A stretch of DNA of 64,000 bases from Nonomuraea fuscirosea (GCF_003001935.1 NZ_PVNG01000013.1:296365-360364), one strand, 5' to 3'. Shown: positions 8,898 through 18,421, counted from the first letter of the stretch. The notes: generated by a model from the letters alone, not told the origin. Numbers and translations are program-made.

Positions 8898-9944
8898 TCA
8901 TGACGCGGGGGCGGGGCCCGTCGAGTCGCGGACACTGAGGGTGGTCGCCAGCTGGAGATGCCGCGAGGCGGGCTGGACACCGTCGGCCATGCCGAGAATG
9001 GTCTCCACGGCCATCCGCCCCATGCCTTCCAGCGGCTGCCGGACCGACGTGAGCCGCGGCGTGGTCCACTCGGTCTGCGGCGTGTCGTCGAACCCCGTGA
9101 CCGACAGCTCGCCCGGCACGGAGACGCCCAGCTCCTTGGCCGCCGCCAGCACTCCGACGGCGATCTCGTCGTTGCCCGCGACGATCGCGGTCGGCCGTTC
9201 CCCGGACGTGAGGAGGTCGCGGGCGTGCCGCCGCCCGGCCTCGACGGAGAACGCCTCGTGGCGGATCAGCGCGCGGTCCGGGGCGAGGCCGGCCGAGTCG
9301 AGCGCGGCCTGGTAGCCGTGGAAACGTTCGATCGAAGGGGCCGAACCGATCGGCCCGCCGATCCAGCCGATCCTGCGGTGGCCGAACTTGATCACGTGCT
9401 CGGTCGCGGAACGGCCGCCCGCCCAGTTGGTGGAGCCGATGCTGACCAGCCGTGACTCCGTCGTGTCGATGGGATCGATGGTCACGACGGGCAGCTGGAG
9501 ATCCTCGGCGGCGTCGAGCACCGAGTCGGGCACCGCGACGGCCAGCGCGATGAGGCCGACGACGCCGGACGCCTGCTGCTCCCCGATCCAGGCGCCCGCC
9601 GCCGGACGGCTCATGCTGATCGGCTCGCCGGGCGGCAGGCGGAGCAGGAGCTCGGCCCGCGCCGACGTGGCGGCCATGAGGATGCCCTGGAGCACCGTTC
9701 CGGCGTAACGGGACTCCACGATGTCGAGCACGGTGAGGAGGGTGCGCTCGCGGGGTTGCTCGTGCCGCGCCGCCGTCGGCTTGTAGCCGATCTCGGCCAT
9801 GACGCCGAGCACCAGCTCGCGTGTCTTGGCGCCCACGTCGCTGCGCCCGTTGAGCACCTTGGACGCGGTCGTCGGCGAGACGCCGGCGAGCCGGGCGACG
9901 TCGGCCAGGGTGGCTCGATCAGAACGACCTCGCCCTCGCACCAC
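8898..9944 (-). CDS. LacI-family transcriptional regulator of the GH39 importer operon
   Basis: A 348-residue repressor divergent from the importer at 10120-13188. The HTH (residues ~9-55) reads ATLADVARLAGVSPTTASKVLNG, and the effector domain ends with VTGFDDTPQTEW and TSVRQPL. The frame is open to 10049, but a GGAGGGG site lies 6 bp before the GTG at 9944 and an operator-like palindrome (9966-9978) sits in the upstream extension, so 9944 is the better start. The paired palindromes on both sides of the divergent region suggest it represses both itself and the importer operon. Confidence 0.9.
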   Translation of the reverse strand: MVRGRGRSDRATLADVARLAGVSPTTASKVLNGRSDVGAKTRELVLGVMAEIGYKPTAARHEQPRERTLLTVLDIVESRYAGTVLQGILMAATSARAELLLRLPPGEPISMSRPAAGAWIGEQQASGVVGLIALAVAVPDSVLDAAEDLQLPVVTIDPIDTTESRLVSIGSTNWAGGRSATEHVIKFGHRRIGWIGGPIGSAPSIERFHGYQAALDSAGLAPDRALIRHEAFSVEAGRRHARDLLTSGERPTAIVAGNDEIAVGVLAAAKELGVSVPGELSVTGFDDTPQTEWTTPRLTSVRQPLEGMGRMAVETILGMADGVQPASRHLQLATTLSVRDSTGPAPAS

Positions 9945-9965
9945 GACGTTCCCCTCCCCGGGCTC

Positions 9966-9978
9966 CGAAATTATTTCG
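9966..9978. promoter_or_regulatory. Operator palindrome CGAAAT-T-ATTTCG, regulator side
   Basis: A perfect 13 bp inverted repeat (6+1+6) 22 bp upstream of the LacI start. The same 13-mer, in reverse orientation, occurs at 10079-10091. Confidence 0.75.
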
Positions 9979-10078
9979 AAACCTATCATGCGCGCCTCGC
10001 TCCAGCGGTTTCCGTTCGTCACCCCGTTGACACGGCGAAGAGGGGACACCTAGTGTCCTCGCCAGACCGAATAAGTTG

Positions 10079-10091
10079 CGAAATAATTTCG
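10079..10091. promoter_or_regulatory. Operator palindrome CGAAAT-A-ATTTCG, importer side
   Basis: A perfect 13 bp inverted repeat 28 bp upstream of the binding-protein start. It is the reverse complement of the site at 9966-9978. The AT-rich palindrome stands out in this GC-rich DNA and the pair brackets the divergent promoter region. Confidence 0.77.
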
Positions 10092-10119
10092 GAACGCCCA
10101 GGAACGAGAGGAGAGGGCC

Positions 10120-11432
10120 ATGAGGCTCTCCCACAAGCTCAGGCTCCTTTCCGCGGCACTCGCGCCGATGCTCGCGCTGACCGCGTGCTCGGGCGGCGGC
10201 TCCAGCGCCGGCGACGGTGGCGGCGGCGGCGAGCGAACGAAGATCACGGTCTGGAGCTGGGACGGCACCGTCGAGAAGGCCGTCCCCGGCTTCCAGGCCG
10301 CCCACCCCGACATCACGGTCGAGGTCGTCAACGCGGGCTCGTCCCAGGACGAGTTCAAGGCGCTCGACAACGCCATCCAGGCCGGCTCGGGCGCCCCCGA
10401 CCTGGTCATGTTCGAGTACTTCGCGGTGCCGTACTTCGCCGTCCCCGGCAAGCTCGCCGACCTCGGGGAGCTCGGCGCCGACCGGCTCAAGCAGGACTTC
10501 GTCCCGGCCGCGTGGAGCGACGTGACGGTCAACGGCAAGGTCTACGCGGTGCCCTCGACTACGGACCGTCGGCGATGTTCTACAACGAATCCACGCTCAA
10601 GAAGGCCGGCATCGACGAGCCCCCCGCCACCTGGGAGGCGTACTACGAGGCCGCCAAGAAGATCCACGCCCTCGGCGACGACTACTACATCGCCCAGGAC
10701 ACCGGCGACATCTTCTTCCTGCTCTCCCTCATCTGGCAGGCCGGCGGCCGCCCCTTCAAGGTGGACGGCACCAAGGTGCGCATCGACTTCACCGACCCCG
10801 GCACGACCAAGGCCGTGGCCTTCTGGCAGAAGCTGCTCGACGAGGGCCTGATCAACACCAAGATCACCGGGTGGTCCGACGACTGGAACCGGGCGCTCAA
10901 CGACGGAACCCTGGCCACCCAGACCATGGGCGGCTGGCTGACCTCCACGCTGCCCGAGCGCGCGCCGAAGTCCTCCGGCGACTTCCGGGTCGCGCTGATG
11001 CCGCAGTGGCAGCAGGGCGCCAAGACCGGCGCGGCGAACGGCGGCAGCTCCTTCGGCATCCCGGCCGCGGCCGAGCACAAGGAGGCGGCCTTCACCTTCC
11101 TCGAGTACTTCGCGCACGGCGGCGGCCTGTCCACCCGCGTCGACGCCGGCGCCTTCGTGCCGAACCTGTCGGTGCTGGACAACGAGGAGTTCCAGGGCAA
11201 GGCCAACCCGTACTTCGGCGGCCAGAAGGTCGGCGCCGTGCTGGCCGAGGCGTCGGAGATCGTCGGTGACGGCTGGCAGTACCCGCCGTTCTTCGAGTGG
11301 GCCCGCTCGATCTACGGCGACCTGGCCTCCCCGTTGTACACGACGGGCAAGGGCTCGCTGGCCGAGGTCCTCGAACAGTGGCGGCAGCGCTGCATCCAGT
11401 ACGGCAACGAGCAGGGTTTCGAGGTGAGCTGA
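10120..11432 (+). pseudogene. Sugar-binding lipoprotein of CUT1 importer, single-base frameshift
   Basis: The extracellular binding protein of the second CUT1 importer. It starts with a signal peptide and lipobox (LTAC) and reads normally to KVYAVP (about residue 145). There the frame breaks at the C run 10552-10554: GTG-CCC-TCG should be GTG-CCC-CTC, which continues as LDYGPSAMFYNEST in the next frame through to the stop at 11432. Inserting one C gives a complete protein of about 438 residues with normal motifs on both sides (GSGAPDLVMFEYFAVP before, TMGGWLTSTLPE after). Either the gene is a recent loss or this is a homopolymer sequencing error; the intact downstream operon favours an error or a very recent event. 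Confidence 0.85.
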
Positions 11433-11435
11433 CCG

Positions 11436-12320
11436 GTGGCGCCGACCCCCAAGCGCCGGAGGTCACCGATCGGACTGGCGTTCATCGCGCCCTTCGGCAC
11501 GCTGTTCGCGCTCGTCTTCGTCGTGCCCATCCTCTACGCCGCCTACCTCAGCCTCTTCCAGGACAAGCTCGTCGGCGGCAACACGTTCGTCGGCTTCGCC
11601 AACTACGTCAAGCTGGTCCAGGACCCGCAGTTCTTGGACGGTGCGGGACGCGTCGTCTGGTTCACTGTCGTCCAGGTGCCGATCATGCTGTTCTTCGCCA
11701 TGGCCCTGGCGCTGGCGCTGGACTCCATGCGTCTGCACGGCGCCAGGTTCCTGCGGGTGACGATCTTCCTGCCGTACGCGGTGCCGGCGATCGTGTCGAC
11801 GCTCATGTGGGGCTTCCTCCTGGGCGTCAAGTACGGCCTGTTCGGCAGCCTCAACCGGGCCCTCGGCACCGACCTCGACCCGTTCGCCCCCGGCACCACG
11901 CTCATCTCCATCGGGGTGATGGTGACGTGGGCGTTCACCGGGTTCAACATGCTCATCTTCTACGCCGCGCTCAAGGCCGTCCCGCGCGAACTGTACGAGG
12001 CGGCGGCCATCGACGGGGCCGGCGAGTTCCAGATCGTCCGGCGGATCAAGCTGCCGGCCCTGCGCGGGTCGCTGGTCGTCACGATCATCTTCTCGATCAT
12101 CGGCACGTTCCAGATGTTCAACGAGCCGCAGATCCTGCCGTCGATGGTGGCCAACAGCGGCGTCACCACCTTCTACACGCCCAACCTGTACGCCTACAAC
12201 CTGGCGTTCACCGGGTCGCAGCAGGGTTACGCGGCGGCGCTCGCGCTCGTCATGGCGGCGATCACGATCGCCGTCGCCTACGCCGTCCAGATCAGAGGGC
12301 TGAGGAATGCAGATCGCTAG
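11436..12320 (+). CDS. Sugar ABC transporter permease (MalF type, CUT1)
   Basis: A 294-residue membrane subunit with an N-terminal basic patch, the first helix GLAFIAPFGTLFALVFVVPIL and the EAA loop EAAAIDGAGEFQIVRRIKLP. It starts with a GTG 3 bp after the binding-protein stop and overlaps the next permease by 14 bp, so the three are one operon with the GH39 gene. The operon has no ATPase gene. Substrate is probably xylobiose or a related xyloside because of the GH39 enzyme; that is an inference from context. Confidence 0.9.
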   Translation: MAPTPKRRRSPIGLAFIAPFGTLFALVFVVPILYAAYLSLFQDKLVGGNTFVGFANYVKLVQDPQFLDGAGRVVWFTVVQVPIMLFFAMALALALDSMRLHGARFLRVTIFLPYAVPAIVSTLMWGFLLGVKYGLFGSLNRALGTDLDPFAPGTTLISIGVMVTWAFTGFNMLIFYAALKAVPRELYEAAAIDGAGEFQIVRRIKLPALRGSLVVTIIFSIIGTFQMFNEPQILPSMVANSGVTTFYTPNLYAYNLAFTGSQQGYAAALALVMAAITIAVAYAVQIRGLRNADR

Positions 12321-13188
12321 CCGCCGGCTCCCCACGGTGGACAATCCCAGGAAGAGCACGACCCTCACGGTGATGACGGGCCTGTTCACCCTGTACTGCC
12401 TGCTGCCGCTCGGCTGGCTGGTCGTCAACGCCACCAAGTCGCAGGCCGACTTCGTGTCGACGTTCGGGCTCGCGCCCGGCCGCGAGTTCGCCCTGTGGGA
12501 CAACATCGCGCAGGTGTTCACCTACCAGGACGGGATCTTCGCGCGGTGGCTGCTCAACACCCTGCTCTACGTCGTCGTGGGCGCGACCGTGTCCACCTTC
12601 CTGGCCGCCCTCGGCGGGTACGCCCTGGCCAAGCTCGACTTCCGCGGCAAGCGGACGTTCCTCCTGGTCGTGCTGGGGTCGATCTCGGTGCCCGGCATCG
12701 CCCTGGCGATCCCGCAGTTCCTGCTGTTCGCGCACATCGGCCTGACCAACACGCCGTGGGCGGTGCTCATCCCGTCCTTCATCAACCCGTTCGGGTTGTA
12801 CCTGATGTGGGTGTTCACGGCCGAGGCGGTGCCGTCGGGCCTGCTGGAGGCCGCGAAGATCGACGGCGCCGGGGAGTTCAGGACCTTCCTGCAGATCGCG
12901 CTGCCGCTCCTCGCGCCGGCCGGCGTGACGGTGCTGCTCTTCTCGTTCGTGTCCATCTGGAACAACTACTTCCTGCCGTTGATCATGCTCAAGGATCCCG
13001 CCTGGTATCCGCTGACCGTGGGCATCAACCAGTGGAACAAGCTGGGTTCGACCGCCGGGAACGGCGCCCTCGTCCAGAACCTCGTGATCACCTCGGCGCT
13101 GCTCACGATCGTCCCGTTGATCATCGCGTTCCTCAGCCTGCAGCGGTACTGGCAGTCGGGCCTGTCGCTGGGCGCCGTGAAGGGCTGA
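12307..13188 (+). CDS. Carbohydrate ABC transporter permease (MalG type, CUT1)
   Basis: The second membrane subunit, 293 residues, with six predicted helices (the first GLFTLYCLLPLGWLVVNA) and the EAA motif EAAKIDGAGEFRTFLQIALP. Its start lies inside the end of the preceding permease gene (14 bp overlap), indicating translational coupling. The GH39 gene follows after 36 bp. It is similar in sequence to the permease at 1984-2868, so the two importers are probably paralogous systems for related oligosaccharides. Confidence 0.9.
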   Translation: MQIASRRLPTVDNPRKSTTLTVMTGLFTLYCLLPLGWLVVNATKSQADFVSTFGLAPGREFALWDNIAQVFTYQDGIFARWLLNTLLYVVVGATVSTFLAALGGYALAKLDFRGKRTFLLVVLGSISVPGIALAIPQFLLFAHIGLTNTPWAVLIPSFINPFGLYLMWVFTAEAVPSGLLEAAKIDGAGEFRTFLQIALPLLAPAGVTVLLFSFVSIWNNYFLPLIMLKDPAWYPLTVGINQWNKLGSTAGNGALVQNLVITSALLTIVPLIIAFLSLQRYWQSGLSLGAVKG

Positions 13189-13224
13189 TCCATCCATGCA
13201 GATCCGTCGAAGAGAAGTGAGGCG

Positions 13225-14850
13225 ATGAAGAGCGAGCCCCGGTTGCGGATCGACGGCGAGCCGCGCGCGGAGAGCGCGCTGCCGCACGTCTGGAGCAGGT
13301 GCATCGGCGCGGGCCGGGCGAACGAGGCGCTGCGCGCGGACTGGCAGCGCCAGTTCGCCGAGGTGGCCGCCGCGACGGGGGTCGAGTACCTCCGCTTCCA
13401 CGGCGTCTTCCACGACGACATGTTCGTCTACCGGGACGGCTACGGCGGCGGCTTCGGCCCCGACTCGCCTCTCCCCTCCCCCGTGTACACCTTCTCCTAC
13501 GTCGACAAGGTCTTCGACTTCCTGGTGGACCTCGGCGTCCGTCCCTTCGTCGAGCTGGGCTTCATGCCGCGCGGGCTGGCCACGCGGACCGAGACCGTGT
13601 TCTGGTGGGGCGCCCACTGCAGCCCGCCCAACGACATGGCGCGCTGGGTCGAGCTGGTCACCCGAACGGTCGAGCACTGGATCGACCGGTACGGTCTCGA
13701 CGAGGTACGGCGATGGCGCTTCGAGGTGTGGAACGAGCCGAACCTCGTCCCCTACTTCTGGACCGGCACGAAGACCGAGTACTTCGAGCTGTACGAGCAC
13801 ACCGTACGGGCGATCAAGTCGATCGACCCGGCCCTCAAGGTCGGCGGGCCGGCCACGAGCGTCTTCGTGCCCGACGACCGCTACAAGGGCGAGAGCGAGG
13901 ATCGCTCCGCCTCGCTCGCGACGGCCGCCGCGACCGACGTGGACGCGCTCGACTGGCGCCCGGTCTGGATCGAGGACTTCATCGCCTGGTGCGCCGGACG
14001 GGCCCTGCCGATCGACTTCGTCTCGGCCCACCTCTATCCCACCGACTTCGCCTACGGCGCGAACGGCGAGGCCGTGCACATCACCCGGTACGCCGACGCC
14101 ACCTACGACGACCTGACCCTCCTGGGCGAGATCGTGCGCGACAGCCCGTATCCCGATGCGGAGATCCACATCAGCGAGTGGTCCACGTCTCCTTCGGCCC
14201 GCGACTTCATCCACGACACGCCGTTCGCGGCGACCTACATCACCCGGTCGTACCTGCGGTGCGCGGCCCTGGCCGACTCCATCTCGTACTGGACGTTCAC
14301 GGACGTGTTCGAGGAGGGCGGCGCCGGGATCGGGCCGTTCCACGGCGGGTTCGGGCTGGTGAACGAGGGCGGCATCCACAAGCCCACGTTCCACGCGTTC
14401 ACGATGCTGGGGCGGCTCGGCGACCGGCTGCTCCTCTCGACGCCCCACGGGGTCGTCACCCGGGACAGCCGGACGTCGGCCGTGTCGGCGGTGTTCTTCA
14501 ACTATCCCGAGGACATGGAGACGAAGGGCGTCGCCGCGTGCGGCTCCTATCCGGAGGTCCGCGAGCTGGCCGGACGGGGACCCGCCAGGCGCGTCCGCCA
14601 CTCGATCGGCGGCCTGCGGCCCGGCGGCACGTTCCTGGTCGAGATCCTGGACTGGGAGCACGGCAACGTGGCCGAGGCGTGGTACCGGCTCGGCTCGCCG
14701 CTGAACCTGTCCCGGGCCGAGCACGACCATCTGAGCGGCGTCGCCGGCGCGCTCCTGCGGTACACGCTGACGGTGCCCGACGACGGGGTGCTCGACCTGG
14801 ACGTCGAGCTCGCGCCCTGGGCGGTGATGTCGCTGACGCAGGCGTCCTGA
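13225..14850 (+). CDS. GH39 beta-xylosidase, cytoplasmic
   Basis: A 541-residue glycoside hydrolase that would release xylose from imported xylo-oligosaccharides. No signal peptide is present, so it acts inside the cell after uptake by the preceding importer. The acid/base glutamate is seen in FEVWNEPNLVPYF (about E171) and the nucleophile in IHISEWSTS (about E318), in the order and spacing usual for GH39. An AGAAGTGAGGCG ribosome site precedes the ATG. It ends the operon; a bidirectional hairpin lies just after the stop. Alpha-L-iduronidase is the other GH39 activity but is unlikely in this context. Confidence 0.88.
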   Translation: MKSEPRLRIDGEPRAESALPHVWSRCIGAGRANEALRADWQRQFAEVAAATGVEYLRFHGVFHDDMFVYRDGYGGGFGPDSPLPSPVYTFSYVDKVFDFLVDLGVRPFVELGFMPRGLATRTETVFWWGAHCSPPNDMARWVELVTRTVEHWIDRYGLDEVRRWRFEVWNEPNLVPYFWTGTKTEYFELYEHTVRAIKSIDPALKVGGPATSVFVPDDRYKGESEDRSASLATAAATDVDALDWRPVWIEDFIAWCAGRALPIDFVSAHLYPTDFAYGANGEAVHITRYADATYDDLTLLGEIVRDSPYPDAEIHISEWSTSPSARDFIHDTPFAATYITRSYLRCAALADSISYWTFTDVFEEGGAGIGPFHGGFGLVNEGGIHKPTFHAFTMLGRLGDRLLLSTPHGVVTRDSRTSAVSAVFFNYPEDMETKGVAACGSYPEVRELAGRGPARRVRHSIGGLRPGGTFLVEILDWEHGNVAEAWYRLGSPLNLSRAEHDHLSGVAGALLRYTLTVPDDGVLDLDVELAPWAVMSLTQAS

Positions 14851-14855
14851 CCATG

Positions 14856-14895
14856 GTGCGGACCGTCGCCAGGCGATGCCGGCGACGGCCCGCAC
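14856..14895. terminator. Bidirectional hairpin between convergent GH39 and ThuA-type genes
   Basis: 15 bp arms (14856-14870 with 14881-14895, one mismatch) around a 10 nt loop lie between the rightward stop at 14850 and the leftward stop at 14905. The hairpin can end both operons. Confidence 0.72.
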
Positions 14896-14904
14896 CCGCT
14901 GGGG

Positions 14905-17900
14905 TCAGGTACGGGTCCAGCGCTGGTTGGCGCCGCCGTTGCACGACCAGATGGTCAGCTTGGTGCCGTTCGCGGTGGCGTTGCCGGGCACGTCCAGGCA
15001 CTTGTTCGCGCCGACGGCGGTCATGGTGCCGTCAGCGTTCATGCGCCACTTCTGGTTGTCCTGGCCGTTGCAGTCCCAGATGATCACCGCGGTGCCGTCG
15101 GCCGTGCCGGCGCCGTTCACGTCCAGGCACTTGCCGCCGTAGACCCGCAGCTCGCCCGCGCTGGTCGTGGTCCACTGCTGGTTCGCCTGCCCGTTGCAGT
15201 CCCAGATCTGCGCCTGCGTGCCGTTGGCCTGCGAGGACCCGGCGTCCAGGCACCGGCCCGACCCGGCGCCTCGCAACGCGCTCGTGTCCGGCGGCGAGCC
15301 GTCGCCCTGGCCCACACCCCTGCCGTTGAAGGTGATGGAGTCCAGGTCGAACGCGTTCGCGGACGGCGCCTTGAACACGACGTGGACGTTGCGCGTGCCG
15401 CCGGGGTCGGTGACCCGCACCGCGGGCAGCGACACGTAGGTGTTCCAGCCCCCGGTCGCCGGCACGGTGCTGGTGGCGAGGAGGGCACCGGTCGGCGAGT
15501 CGGCGCGCAGTTCGATGGAGGCCCCGGTGCCGGACGGCGCCGAGACGCGGAAGGACACCGTGTCGATGCCGGACAGGCTGATCGGGGTGAAGGAGATCCA
15601 GTCGTTGTTGGAGATGTCACCGATGCGCCTGCCGCCTTCGGCTCCGGACTCGTCGACGACGCGGATCCCGGACGAGCCGGTGAAGTGCTCGGCCTGCTTG
15701 TGCTTGGGCTGCAGGGTGATGCCGGCGGAGCCCTTCAGACCGCCGGAGTCGGTGTAGTCGGCGGACAGGACGTAGTAGACGTTGGCGGCCTCGTCATGGC
15801 CGGAGGCCGTGGTCGTGACCGTCCCGGTGCACCCGGTGTACTGGCCGGTGTCGTGGGCGTGCTGGTCATGGCCGAGCGCGGTGATCACGTTGACCTCGGC
15901 GCAGTCGGCGGCGCCGTCCTCGGCGTCGGTGACGTCGACCGTGTAGTCCACCTCGTCGCCGAAGTCGATGAACCCGCCGTCGGGCGGAGCCGAGAAGGCC
16001 ACCTCGGGACGGGTGTTGCCGACGACGACGGGCACCGTGACGCTGCCCGTCTTGCCGCCCGCGTCCCGTACGGTCAGCCTGGCGGTGTAGCTGCCGTTGG
16101 CGGTGTAGGTGTGGGAGGGGTTGGCGCTGGTGGAGGTCGCGCCGTCGCCGAACTCCCAGGCGTAGGTGATGGCGTCGCCGTCGGGGTCGGCCGAGCCGGC
16201 CGAGGAGAAGGCCACCGTCAGCGGCGCCGTGCCCGAGTCTGGGCTGGCGCTCGCCTTGGCCAGGGGTGCTCGGTTCCCGGCCACGTAGTCGATGCGGTAG
16301 ATGCTGTCGTCGGTGTTCGCGTGGCCGAAGCCGTTGCCCCAGTCGGCCATGTAGAGGGCGCCGTCCGGGCCGAACTTCATGTCGATCGGCGCCCGCGGGG
16401 CGAGCTGCGCCACGAAGGGGTTGATCTTCAGGAGGTTGCCCGAGGAGTCCAGGCGGACCTCCTTGACGAAGTTGCGACTCCACTCGTAGAAGAACGGTGT
16501 GCCGTCGTAGTAGGCGGGGAACTTGCGGTCCGACCCGCCGGTCGCGTCGTAGCGGTAGAAGGGGCCGCCCATCGGGGCGGCGCCGCCGCAGCAGTCGATC
16601 TCGGGGAACTCGGCCGAGGCGTGGTAGTCGTACCAGACGGTCGCAGGCTTGGCCGCGGGCAGGCTGGTCAGGCCGGTGTTGTTGGGCGAGTTGTTGACCG
16701 GCGCCGAGCAGTCGAACTTCGCGCCGGAGGTGCCGGTGGCGAAGTTGTAGTCGTTGAACGGGAGGTTGTTGCCGACGCAGTACGGCCACCCGTAGAAGCC
16801 GGGCTGCTTGATCAGATTCCACTCGACGGTGCCCTCGGGGCCGCGGTTGGGGTTCGCGGCGCCCGCGTCGGGACCGTAGTCGCCCACCGAGATCCAGCCT
16901 GTCACCTTGTCGATCGCGAAGCGGAACGGGTTGCGGAAGCCCATCGCGTAGATCTCCGGCCGGGTCCTGGCGGTGCCGGGCGCGAAGAGGTTGCCGGACG
17001 GGATCGTGTAGGTTCCGTCGGGTTCGGGGTGGATGCGCAGGATCTTGCCGCGCAGGTCGTTGGTGTTGGCCGAGGACCGCTGGGCGTCGTAGTGCTCACG
17101 GCCCTGCCGCTCGTCGATCGGGGCGTAGCCGCTGGAACCGTTGGGGTTGGTGTCGTCGCCGGGGCCGATGTACAGGTTTCCGCCCGGCCCGAACGCGAGG
17201 TAGCCGCCGGTGTGGCCGGGCTCGTCGACGTTGCGGTACGCCGGCACTTCGATGACCTTCTTCTCGCTCGCCAGGTCGAGGCCGGTGCCGTTGAAGGTGA
17301 ACCGCGAGACCCTGTTCACCTCGCCGCCGCCGGCCGGCGAGTAGTTGATGTAGATCCAGCCGTTGGTGGCGAAGCCCGGGTCCAGCGCCAGTCCGATGCC
17401 GCCGTCCTCGCCGCCGTCGTACACCGGCAGGGTGCCGATGACGCGCGTGCCACCGCCGTTGGCGGGGATGAGGTTCACCTTGCCGGAGCGCGAGATGTAG
17501 AAGACCCTGCTGTCGGCGGCCACGTCCAGCTCCATCGGCTGGTCCGGCGCACCGTCGAGGGTGACCTTCTGGAAACGGGCCGCGACGGTGCCGCCGCAGT
17601 CGCCCGGCGCCGCGCCCGCCGCCCACTGCACCGCGCCCAGCAGGTGCTGCTTGAACAGCGGCTCCGCGTAGGAGGCCGTCTGGTGGCCCATCGCGGTGGC
17701 GAACACCCGGCCGCCCTCCGGGTTGTGGCACCAGGAGATCGGATGGTCGGCGCCCATCCTGCTCGGCCCCGCGTCATAGGTGGTCTCGTCGGCGGTCACC
17801 AGCACGTGGACGGAGCCCCGCGTGTTCTTGTCGAAGTTGTACCACTCCTCCGAGCGCACCCACCGGTCCGGCAGCCCCTTCGTGGCGGGGTGGGCCTTGT

Positions 17901-18381
17901 CGGCCACCTTGGCGGTGCCCTGCAGGATCGACGAGTGCGCGGTCATGTGGGCGCCGGCCAGGGCGACCTGGTCCCACCAGGGGAACTGCGCCTCGATGTT
18001 CATGTCGGTGGCGTTGTGGATCGCCACGACGCCGCGGCCGCTGCGGACGTAGGCCTGGAAGGCCTGGCGCTGGGCGTCGTTGTCCCACACCATGCCGTTG
18101 GTCTGAAACATGATCACCGCGTCGTAGGTGCTCAGCGTCGCGGCGGTGAAGACGGAGGAGTTCTCGCTGTGGTCGAGCTGGAAGTCGTTGTCGGTCGCCA
18201 GCTGCTGGAACATCGCGACGCCGGCGGGGATGGAGTCGTGCCGGAAGGCGCCGCTCGCCGTCTCGGTGAACAGCAGCACCTTGAACTGGGGCGCGGCCGC
18301 GTGCGCGACCGGCGGCGACAAGGACAGCAGCAGCCCTGACAAGGCTGCGACCAGGGCGCAGAACAGGCGTGATCTTCGCAT
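14905..18381 (-). CDS. Secreted ThuA + sorbosone-dehydrogenase-like + PKD + CBM6 + CBM13 protein
   Basis: A large secreted enzyme of 1158 residues. After a signal peptide (cut near AHAA) come: a ThuA domain (~33-250, with HPISWCHNPEGGR and a GH motif after it); a six-bladed PQQ-type glucose/sorbosone dehydrogenase propeller (~265-690, with GPGDDTNPNGS and EIYAMGFRNPFRF); a PKD domain (~700-785, YAWEFGDG); a further beta domain; a CBM6-like domain (~905-1020, SNNDWISF); and a ricin CBM13 (~1035-1158, QxW repeats). ThuA proteins are linked to 3-keto-sugar metabolism, so sugar oxidation or keto-sugar cleavage on a polysaccharide surface is a reasonable inference. It is the last gene of the operon; AGGAG precedes the start. 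Its relative at 25644-28460 lacks the ThuA domain. Confidence 0.85.
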   Translation of the reverse strand: MRRSRLFCALVAALSGLLLSLSPPVAHAAAPQFKVLLFTETASGAFRHDSIPAGVAMFQQLATDNDFQLDHSENSSVFTAATLSTYDAVIMFQTNGMVWDNDAQRQAFQAYVRSGRGVVAIHNATDMNIEAQFPWWDQVALAGAHMTAHSSILQGTAKVADKAHPATKGLPDRWVRSEEWYNFDKNTRGSVHVLVTADETTYDAGPSRMGADHPISWCHNPEGGRVFATAMGHQTASYAEPLFKQHLLGAVQWAAGAAPGDCGGTVAARFQKVTLDGAPDQPMELDVAADSRVFYISRSGKVNLIPANGGGTRVIGTLPVYDGGEDGGIGLALDPGFATNGWIYINYSPAGGGEVNRVSRFTFNGTGLDLASEKKVIEVPAYRNVDEPGHTGGYLAFGPGGNLYIGPGDDTNPNGSSGYAPIDERQGREHYDAQRSSANTNDLRGKILRIHPEPDGTYTIPSGNLFAPGTARTRPEIYAMGFRNPFRFAIDKVTGWISVGDYGPDAGAANPNRGPEGTVEWNLIKQPGFYGWPYCVGNNLPFNDYNFATGTSGAKFDCSAPVNNSPNNTGLTSLPAAKPATVWYDYHASAEFPEIDCCGGAAPMGGPFYRYDATGGSDRKFPAYYDGTPFFYEWSRNFVKEVRLDSSGNLLKINPFVAQLAPRAPIDMKFGPDGALYMADWGNGFGHANTDDSIYRIDYVAGNRAPLAKASASPDSGTAPLTVAFSSAGSADPDGDAITYAWEFGDGATSTSANPSHTYTANGSYTARLTVRDAGGKTGSVTVPVVVGNTRPEVAFSAPPDGGFIDFGDEVDYTVDVTDAEDGAADCAEVNVITALGHDQHAHDTGQYTGCTGTVTTTASGHDEAANVYYVLSADYTDSGGLKGSAGITLQPKHKQAEHFTGSSGIRVVDESGAEGGRRIGDISNNDWISFTPISLSGIDTVSFRVSAPSGTGASIELRADSPTGALLATSTVPATGGWNTYVSLPAVRVTDPGGTRNVHVVFKAPSANAFDLDSITFNGRGVGQGDGSPPDTSALRGAGSGRCLDAGSSQANGTQAQIWDCNGQANQQWTTTSAGELRVYGGKCLDVNGAGTADGTAVIIWDCNGQDNQKWRMNADGTMTAVGANKCLDVPGNATANGTKLTIWSCNGGANQRWTRT

Positions 18382-18421
18382 GAAGGATCTCCTGAGGGGG
18401 TGCCGGCAACGGTGGGAACTT

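Noticed and set aside
9945..10049. Longer N-terminus for the LacI regulator starting at 10049
   Set aside because: The extra segment overlaps an operator palindrome, has no family similarity, and a better ribosome site precedes the GTG at 9944.
12292..14895. 867-codon leftward open frame across the permease and GH39 genes
   Set aside because: Antisense shadow rich in Arg/Gly/Glu; the rightward strand holds well-conserved genes.
15382..18339. 985-codon rightward open frame opposite the ThuA/dehydrogenase gene
   Set aside because: It is a GC-bias shadow: low-complexity Val/Gly/Arg sequence, no domain, while the other strand gives a full multi-domain enzyme.
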